Positions 7,274-11,418 of a stretch of 11,418 nt of DNA are shown one piece after another. Where the stretch lies: positions 1 through 11,418 of the forward strand of contig CAIQJD010000501.1 of the NCBI GenBank assembly GCA_903872005.1. The letters are read 5' to 3'. This DNA is from an uncultured bacterium. GTDB taxonomy: Bacteria > Chloroflexota > Anaerolineae > JACIWP01. How positions within the stretch are numbered: the first letter of the stretch is position 1; each line of letters opens with the position of its first letter. Position numbers and translations under genes: made by a program. The notes beneath the pieces were generated by a model, which saw only the letters and a list, made by a program, of their open reading frames with translations, was not told where the DNA came from and made no database searches.

Positions 7274-9226
7274 TTAGGATTTCGACTTCGGTTCGAGGCT
7301 GGCGCGCCGGCCGACCATGGAGCGCGCATGCAAACAGCGGTCAATCTGCTGCAACGCGGCCAGCGCTTCCTGTATCCGTTGGCTATACGTGCGACTATCG
7401 CTCAGTTCAGGTTCCTGCAGCAGGTAGTATAATCTATCTACGATTTGACGCAAACTGCGCCCCTTCAGGCGAAACGCGCAGCGCGTGAGATCCTCCGATT
7501 GATCTTCCTCCGGCGCCGCAGGCCCCGGCGCGCGCATCAGCCCATCCACATAGCCTGCCAGAGGTTGGCCCAGCATGGCTTGCAGCCGGCTCGCCTCGGC
7601 CAGATCGCCGGCTTCCGCATTCGCTTTGATCTGCGCGTATACGGCCCGATTCTCCGGCCGCGAGAAGTCTTCCACATCCAGGAAAGGGATGGTCGCTTCT
7701 GCAAAGGCCAGCGAGAGGGTATGAATCAATCCCGGCGTGCGCGTCAGATATTGCAGGCATTGCTCTTCGATGCCGAACTCCGTTGCCGCCGGCGGCGTCG
7801 GCGTCAAGGTATCGGCCATATCCGCGCCAGGGCGCGGCGATTTGCGCCGGCGCTGCTCGTCGCCAGCCGGTCGGCTCGGTCGGCGCGTCAATCGGTCGCC
7901 CATGATCTCTCGCTCGACGACTGCTTCGTCCAGACGCAGCCGGCGCGCCAGGCGTTGGGTATATTCCTGTCGCTCAATGGCATCAGCCAACTCTAACAGG
8001 ATCGGCTTCATCGCCTGAACGGCGCGCGACTTGCTGCGTGGATCACTGAGATCAAGCCCGCGCAGCGCTTGATTCATCCAATACTCGACCAGGGGCTGCG
8101 CGCCGCGCACCAACGCCTCCCAGGCATCCAGGCCGTCTCGCAGCACTTCATCGGGGTCTTTGCCGGCCGGCAGGCTGAGGATACGCAAGTCCACCAACAG
8201 GCGCTCCTCGTGCTCCACCGTGCCGCGCGCGCTGAGCGTCGGCACCTTGCGCCGGCCAAGCGTCTGGCGCGCCAGAGCCAAACCGCGCAGGGTTGCTTGA
8301 TCGCCGGCCGCGTCCGGATCCAAGGCCAGCACAATGCGCTCCGTCAGCCGGCTCAACTGATTCAGGTGCGTCTCAGTCAACGCGGTGCCCATGGAGGCGA
8401 CCACGTTGTCCGCGCCGTACTGGTGCGCCGCCAATACATCCATGTAGCCTTCCACGATCACAGCCTCGCCACGCGCCCGAATGCCCCGGCTGGCTCGATC
8501 CAGCCCAAAGAGGACATCGCCCTTGTCGAACAAGAGCGTCTGCGGCGAGTTGAGATACTTAGGCAAGGAGTCGTCCAGGGCGCGCGCCCCGAAGCCGATG
8601 ACCTGACCGCGCCGGTCGCGGATCGGAATCACCAGGCGGTTTCGAAAACGATCATAGCGCCCGCCATCATCGCGCTCCACCAGCAAGCCGGCTTCTGTCA
8701 GCTCGTCCACGTGGAACCCCTTGCCGGTCAAATAGCGCAGCAAGGCGTCCCATTCGTTCGGGGCGTAACCCAGCTCAAAACTGGTCACTGTCTCCTGCGT
8801 CAAGCCGCGCTGCGCCACGTATTCGCGCGCGGCCTGCGCCCGAGAAGATTGCGCCAGCAAGTAGTGGAAGTACGCGGTCGCCGCAGCCAGGCTCTCGCGC
8901 ATGCGATCTATCTTCGACTGCTCTTCTGCCGGCCGAGCGTGCCGCTCCTCCAGGGTAACGCCGGCCTTGGCCGCCAACACGCGCAGCGCCTCGCCAAAAT
9001 CGAGGTTCTCTTTTTTCATGATGAAGGTGAAGATGTCACCGCCGGTGCTGCACGCCCCAAAACAGTGCCAGTTGCCCGAATCAGGAAAGACTACAAAAGA
9101 TGGCGTCTTCTCCGCGTGAAAGGGGCAGAGGCCCTTATAGTTGCGGCCGGCGCGCTGGAGAGGCACGTAGGCGGATATGACGTCCACGATATCCAGGCGC
9201 TCTCGGATTTCATCAACTTGGGACAT
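7274..9226 (-). CDS. dnaG: DNA primase
   Basis: Primase makes the RNA primers for replication and binds the replicative helicase through its C-terminus. The 650 residues show the CHC2 zinc finger at the N-terminus (CPFH at 34-37, then HCFGAC with Cys55 and Cys59), the RNA polymerase core (KYLNSPQT, 223-230; LFGLDRA, 239-245), and the TOPRIM site with EGYMD (259-263) and the metal-binding DPD (303-305). A less conserved helical C-terminal part (about 480-650) should be the helicase-binding domain. The last two zinc ligands are separated by three residues instead of the usual two. The ATG at 9226 has GAGG 8 nt upstream and is preceded by a good promoter. With rpoD it forms a macromolecular-synthesis type operon without rpsU. 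Confidence 0.95.
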   Translation of the reverse strand: MSQVDEIRERLDIVDVISAYVPLQRAGRNYKGLCPFHAEKTPSFVVFPDSGNWHCFGACSTGGDIFTFIMKKENLDFGEALRVLAAKAGVTLEERHARPAEEQSKIDRMRESLAAATAYFHYLLAQSSRAQAAREYVAQRGLTQETVTSFELGYAPNEWDALLRYLTGKGFHVDELTEAGLLVERDDGGRYDRFRNRLVIPIRDRRGQVIGFGARALDDSLPKYLNSPQTLLFDKGDVLFGLDRASRGIRARGEAVIVEGYMDVLAAHQYGADNVVASMGTALTETHLNQLSRLTERIVLALDPDAAGDQATLRGLALARQTLGRRKVPTLSARGTVEHEERLLVDLRILSLPAGKDPDEVLRDGLDAWEALVRGAQPLVEYWMNQALRGLDLSDPRSKSRAVQAMKPILLELADAIERQEYTQRLARRLRLDEAVVEREIMGDRLTRRPSRPAGDEQRRRKSPRPGADMADTLTPTPPAATEFGIEEQCLQYLTRTPGLIHTLSLAFAEATIPFLDVEDFSRPENRAVYAQIKANAEAGDLAEASRLQAMLGQPLAGYVDGLMRAPGPAAPEEDQSEDLTRCAFRLKGRSLRQIVDRLYYLLQEPELSDSRTYSQRIQEALAALQQIDRCLHARSMVGRRASLEPKSKS

Positions 9227-9256
9227 ACCGAACCCTCGTGGGTTTCTTCGAGCGCA

Positions 9257-9285
9257 ATACTAGACGATAACAGGAGATTTGTCAA
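9257..9285 (-). promoter_or_regulatory. Sigma-70-type promoter for dnaG-rpoD
   Basis: On the minus strand TTGACA (9280-9285) is perfect and is followed after 17 bases by TAGTAT (9257-9262, 4 of 6). The start of transcription would fall near 9250, about 25 nt before the dnaG ATG. Confidence 0.7.
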
Positions 9286-9322
9286 CGCGGTGCTCGGCCT
9301 GACCCTCACGTAAAATGACAAA

Positions 9323-9357
9323 AAGGGCGTGGAGCCGATCTACGACTCCACGCCCTT
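9323..9357 (-). terminator. Intrinsic terminator of the rrf2-cysE operon
   Basis: A 12-bp perfect stem (AAGGGCGTGGAG at 9323-9334 with CTCCACGCCCTT at 9346-9357) closes an 11-base loop. On the minus strand the stem runs into TTTTTGTCATTTTA. It begins 18 bases beyond the stop of the acetyltransferase gene and lies upstream of the dnaG promoter, insulating the two units. Confidence 0.85.
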
Positions 9358-9375
9358 GACAACGGCTCTTGACGT

Positions 9376-10419
9376 TCAGCGTTGTCCCGGCGCGCCGGCG
9401 ACTTCCTTCTCCGACTCGGCGACGCCCAGCATGTCGGGCATGCGCTCTGCGCCATTCTGGCGCAGCACAAACCATTCCCAGCGCCACGGTTCGTCCAGCA
9501 ACGTGACCTGCACGCGCTCCACCCCCGGCGCGCTGCGCGCACTCTTTCGCACTTGGGCCACCAGCTCGCCGGCCATCGGGCAGGTCGGTGAGGTGAAGAC
9601 CATCTCGATGCGCGCATCGCCGCCGCAGACATGCACGCCCCGAATCAACCCCAGGTCCACCACATTCACGCCCACTTCAGGATCCAACACGTCCCGCAGA
9701 TGGGTCAGCACCGCCTGTTCAATTTCGTCATCTGACAGGCGCGGCTGATCGAGGGCCGCCCCGTCGGCCGGCAATTGGCTGAGCTTCTGTTCCAGAGTTG
9801 CGATGCGCGCCTCCAGGACGCTCTCCCGATCGAACACTTTGCTCAGCGCGCGCACGACCGGGTCGGGCAATTCGCCATGCTCCAGGGCGCTATCGTCATT
9901 TCCGACACGCCGCGCCGCCATACGCGCCGGCACGCCGACCACGGTGGCCCCCGCCGGCACTTCCTTGACCACCACCGAGCCGGCGCCCACACGCGCCTCG
10001 CGTCCCACCAGGATTGGCCCCAGGACAATCGCGCCGGCGCCGACGACCACCCCATTCGCCAGCGTCGGGTGCCGCTTCACTTTCTCCACGCTGGTGCCGC
10101 CCAGCACCACACCCTGGTAGAGCAGCACGTCATCGCCGATCTCGGCCGTCTCGCCAATCACGATGCCCATGCCGTGATCTATGAAGACACGCCGGCCTAA
10201 CGTCGCGCCGGGATGAATCTCGATGCCGGTGAAGAACCGTCCCCAATGCGAGATCCAGCGCGCCAGAAACCGCAGTCCGCGCCCCCAGAGCGCGTGGGAC
10301 AGCCGGTGTAATGTCAAGGCATGAATGCCCGGATAGAACAGGAGGACTTCCAGTTTGCTCCGTGCGGCCGGGTCTCGCCGCATCGCCGTCTGCAAATCCT
10401 CGCGCAGCAGCTTGAACAT
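9376..10419 (-). CDS. cysE: Serine O-acetyltransferase fused to a C-terminal MIP18/DUF59 (SufT/PaaD-like) domain
   Basis: The N-terminal part acetylates L-serine with acetyl-CoA, the committed step to cysteine. Numbering from ATG 10419, residues 1-172 carry the family start [21 protein letters not shown], a left-handed beta-helix of hexapeptide repeats, and GIEIHPGA then [17 protein letters not shown] with the conserved His82. QGVVLGGTS and KRHPTL follow. A probable coiled coil (about 195-215) leads into a DUF59/MIP18 domain (about 231-320): [40 protein letters not shown] with its conserved Cys280, and PGVERVQV. Such domains assist Fe-S cluster assembly or transfer. Total length is 347 residues against about 170-270 for ordinary SATs. 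A TTG at 10426-10428 is possible, but the ATG gives the family N-terminus. It lies 35 nt downstream of the Rrf2 gene, in one operon. The acetyltransferase call is firm; the role of the fused domain is inferred. Confidence 0.93.
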   Translation of the reverse strand: MFKLLREDLQTAMRRDPAARSKLEVLLFYPGIHALTLHRLSHALWGRGLRFLARWISHWGRFFTGIEIHPGATLGRRVFIDHGMGIVIGETAEIGDDVLLYQGVVLGGTSVEKVKRHPTLANGVVVGAGAIVLGPILVGREARVGAGSVVVKEVPAGATVVGVPARMAARRVGNDDSALEHGELPDPVVRALSKVFDRESVLEARIATLEQKLSQLPADGAALDQPRLSDDEIEQAVLTHLRDVLDPEVGVNVVDLGLIRGVHVCGGDARIEMVFTSPTCPMAGELVAQVRKSARSAPGVERVQVTLLDEPWRWEWFVLRQNGAERMPDMLGVAESEKEVAGAPGQR

Positions 10420-10454
10420 AGTCGTCAAACGCTCACTTCCCGCCGGCCCAGCGC

Positions 10455-10898
10455 CTACGCTTCCGACCCGCAGGGCATCAACTGATCGGCCTCGCCTTGC
10501 GCCGCCACCAGGCTGCCCAATGAGACATCGTCCAGGTACTCTTCAATCACAACACCCAGACCACGGTAGAGCCGGCGCAACGTACACCGTCCCGCCCGTT
10601 TGCAATTCGTCTCCGCGACGCATTGCACCGGCACGACCGGCCCCTCCACCGCGCGGATGATCTCGCCGACGCTGATATTGCCGACGGGGCGCCCCAGGAC
10701 ATAGCCGCCCCCTGGCCCGCGCACGCTCTCCACCAGGCCGGACTTGGTGAGGGCCGCGAAAAGCTGCGCCAGATACGTGGCCGGCAAATCCTGGCGCGCG
10801 GCAATATCTTCACGCGTGACCGGCGAATTCGTTTGATGAATTGCCAGATCCAACATCGCGCGCAAAGCATACCGGCCTTTGGTCGTAATCCGCAACAC
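10455..10898 (-). CDS. Rrf2-family transcriptional regulator, IscR-like
   Basis: A 147-residue winged-helix regulator. It starts at GTG 10896-10898, behind AGGAG (10906-10910) with 7 nt spacing, because this gives the family N-terminus [19 protein letters not shown]. The frame stays open upstream to 11105, but that part covers the promoter and has no family match. Residues 26-70 are the helix-turn-helix and wing ([29 protein letters not shown]). Cys93-x5-Cys99-x5-Cys105 reproduces the IscR [2Fe-2S] ligand spacing. Two E. coli IscR residues differ: the His107 ligand is Arg108 here, and Glu43 in recognition is Ala44. The gene leads an operon with cysE-DUF59 and is divergent from the HAD gene. 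It probably senses Fe-S or cysteine status and autoregulates. CymR-type control of sulfur genes is the main alternative. Confidence 0.9.
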   Translation of the reverse strand: MLRITTKGRYALRAMLDLAIHQTNSPVTREDIAARQDLPATYLAQLFAALTKSGLVESVRGPGGGYVLGRPVGNISVGEIIRAVEGPVVPVQCVAETNCKRAGRCTLRRLYRGLGVVIEEYLDDVSLGSLVAAQGEADQLMPCGSEA

Positions 10899-10914
10899 GG
10901 CGCCTCTCCTTTTG

Positions 10915-10949
10915 TTGACAAGTTTACTATAGTTCATAGAGATTGTCAA
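10915..10949 (-). promoter_or_regulatory. rrf2-cysE promoter with a flanking inverted repeat, likely autoregulatory operator
   Basis: On the minus strand TTGACA (10944-10949) is followed after 17 bases by TAAACT (10921-10926, 4 of 6). A perfect 7-bp inverted repeat, TTGACAA (10915-10921) and TTGTCAA (10943-10949), brackets the promoter with arms 28 bases apart. One arm is the -35 and the other touches the -10 and the start site. Between them is the 8-base palindrome ACTATAGT (10926-10933). Rrf2 regulators commonly repress their own promoters from such positions. Confidence 0.6.
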
Positions 10950-11035
10950 GTATTCTGCTGGTCTGAGGCGCATTTCTGTGTGGGCGACGGACGACGCCAA
11001 TCTCCACGGGGCGTCTCTTGGAATGTGGTGTATTA

Positions 11036-11078
11036 TGTCAAGTTTCGTCTTGACAATCCCCACAAGATATGTTATGCT
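11036..11078 (+). promoter_or_regulatory. Extended -10 promoter with inverted repeat, driving the HAD gene
   Basis: TTGACA (11050-11055) is followed after 17 bases by TATGCT (11073-11078, 4 of 6), preceded by an extended -10 TG (11070-11071). The -35 is the right arm of a perfect 7-bp inverted repeat, TGTCAAG (11036-11042) and CTTGACA (11049-11055), with a 6-base spacer. A bound dimer would cover the -35 box. The start would lie near 11085, about 60 nt before the ATG. Confidence 0.6.
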
Positions 11079-11145
11079 AACGCATCTTGACCCAGCGCCG
11101 CCCATTTCGCCGCCCCGAAGGCGTCAGAGGAGAAGCCGACCCGCC

Positions 11146-11406
11146 ATGATCTGGATGAGAGAGTCCCTGGCCCTACGCCGGCCCATTGATGCTGCAATCT
11201 TCGATGTAGATGGCGTCCTCATTGATGACACCGTCTCGTACTACGCGGCGGTCAAAGCAACGGTAGCCTATGTCATGCAGCAGCACGCCCCAAAAGGGGT
11301 CCAAAGGCGGCGCCTCTGCAGCAGCAGCAGCAGCAGCGTCAGCAGCAGCAGCAGCGGCGGCGGCTCCTGCGCCTGCCGACCACCCGGGGGCTCTGCCTGT
11401 CGCTGA
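11146..11406 (+). CDS. HAD-superfamily hydrolase, N-terminal part; frame disrupted in a CAG repeat
   Basis: ATG 11146 opens a frame whose residues 15-45 carry HAD motif I (AIFDVDGVLIDD, with the nucleophile Asp and the acid Asp two residues on) and a cap-like helix (SYYAAVKATVAYVM). After about residue 49 the similarity to any HAD fold ends. The frame becomes Arg then Ser/Gly-rich through a CAG/GCA repeat and stops with TGA at 11404-11406, 86 residues in all. A HAD enzyme needs about 200 or more. Both other plus-strand frames stay open from the repeat to the window end, as poly-Ala/Pro and poly-Gln respectively. So either a frameshift (real, programmed or a sequencing/assembly error) lies between about 11285 and 11340, or this is a broken gene. 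AGAGGAG near 11127 is a distant ribosome site (13 nt). Confidence 0.6.
   Translation: MIWMRESLALRRPIDAAIFDVDGVLIDDTVSYYAAVKATVAYVMQQHAPKGVQRRRLCSSSSSSVSSSSSGGGSCACRPPGGSACR
11318..11364. repeat. GCA/CAG trinucleotide repeat tract
   Basis: Six GCA units (11318-11335), an interruption GCGTCA, four GCA units (11342-11353) and GCG units make a 47-base microsatellite inside the HAD reading frame. It is preceded by CCCCAAAAGGGG (11288-11299). Nothing like it occurs elsewhere in the window. Slippage in it would add or remove whole codons, so it does not by itself explain the frame problem. Confidence 0.85.
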
Positions 11407-11418
11407 TCATGCGGGTGC

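Noticed and set aside
6158..7432. Plus-strand open frame of 424 codons opposite rpoD
   Set aside because: It is the antisense shadow of the sigma factor and the 3' end of dnaG; His/Gln/Arg-rich composition without domain signals.
8069..9313. Plus-strand open frame of 414 codons opposite dnaG
   Set aside because: It is antisense to primase motifs and crosses the dnaG promoter; no independent coding evidence.
10420..10428. TTG at 10426-10428 as start of the acetyltransferase
   Set aside because: The ATG three codons downstream yields the usual MFKLLRED start, and neither site has a clearly better ribosome site.
10899..11105. N-terminal extension of the Rrf2 frame up to 11105
   Set aside because: The extension contains the promoter and the inverted repeats. 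The GTG at 10898 has a well-placed AGGAG and gives the exact family N-terminus.

Overview
The window is GC-rich, tightly packed bacterial chromosomal DNA. The likely source is a Chloroflexota bacterium, probably of the Anaerolineae/Caldilineae type. That placement is inference. It rests on the sigma-A/primase pairing, a primase zinc finger with a Cys-x3-Cys knuckle, a one-domain Flp pilin, AlkP-superfamily enzymes beside sulfate-activation genes, and codon use. No database search was possible. There are no rRNAs, tRNAs, CRISPR arrays or insertion sequences that I can see. No gap between genes exceeds about 250 bases.

Layout. (1) Bases 1-791, minus: a sugar-phosphate isomerase/epimerase of the D-tagatose 3-epimerase type, cut by the left edge. 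(2) Bases 792-936: a compact divergent promoter region whose two -35 boxes overlap. (3) Bases 937-5552, plus: a four-gene operon of ATP sulfurylase, AlkP-superfamily hydrolase A, APS kinase and AlkP-superfamily hydrolase B. It closes with a strong hairpin at 5598-5628. (4) Bases 5679-5825, minus: a 48-residue Flp-type pilin. (5) Bases 5942-9226, minus: dnaG followed by the principal sigma factor, a reduced macromolecular-synthesis operon with its own promoter at 9257-9285. (6) Bases 9376-10898, minus: an IscR-like Rrf2 regulator followed by a serine acetyltransferase fused to a C-terminal MIP18/DUF59 (Fe-S assembly) domain, ending at a terminator. (7) Bases 11146 to the right edge, plus: the start of a HAD-type hydrolase whose reading frame runs into a CAG/GCA repeat and stops.

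How the genes work together. ATP sulfurylase makes APS and pyrophosphate from sulfate and ATP, and APS kinase makes PAPS. No PAPS or APS reductase and no sulfite reductase is present, so this operon may feed sulfation as well as, or instead of, cysteine synthesis. Each activation enzyme is followed directly by an AlkP-superfamily hydrolase of unknown substrate. That alternating arrangement is the most system-like feature here. The rrf2-cysE/DUF59 pair separately links cysteine supply to Fe-S cluster status. The most notable sequence-level signals are the overlapping divergent promoters, the inverted repeats at the rrf2 and HAD promoters, a visible excess of the palindrome GCCGGC, and the CAG tract at the right end.
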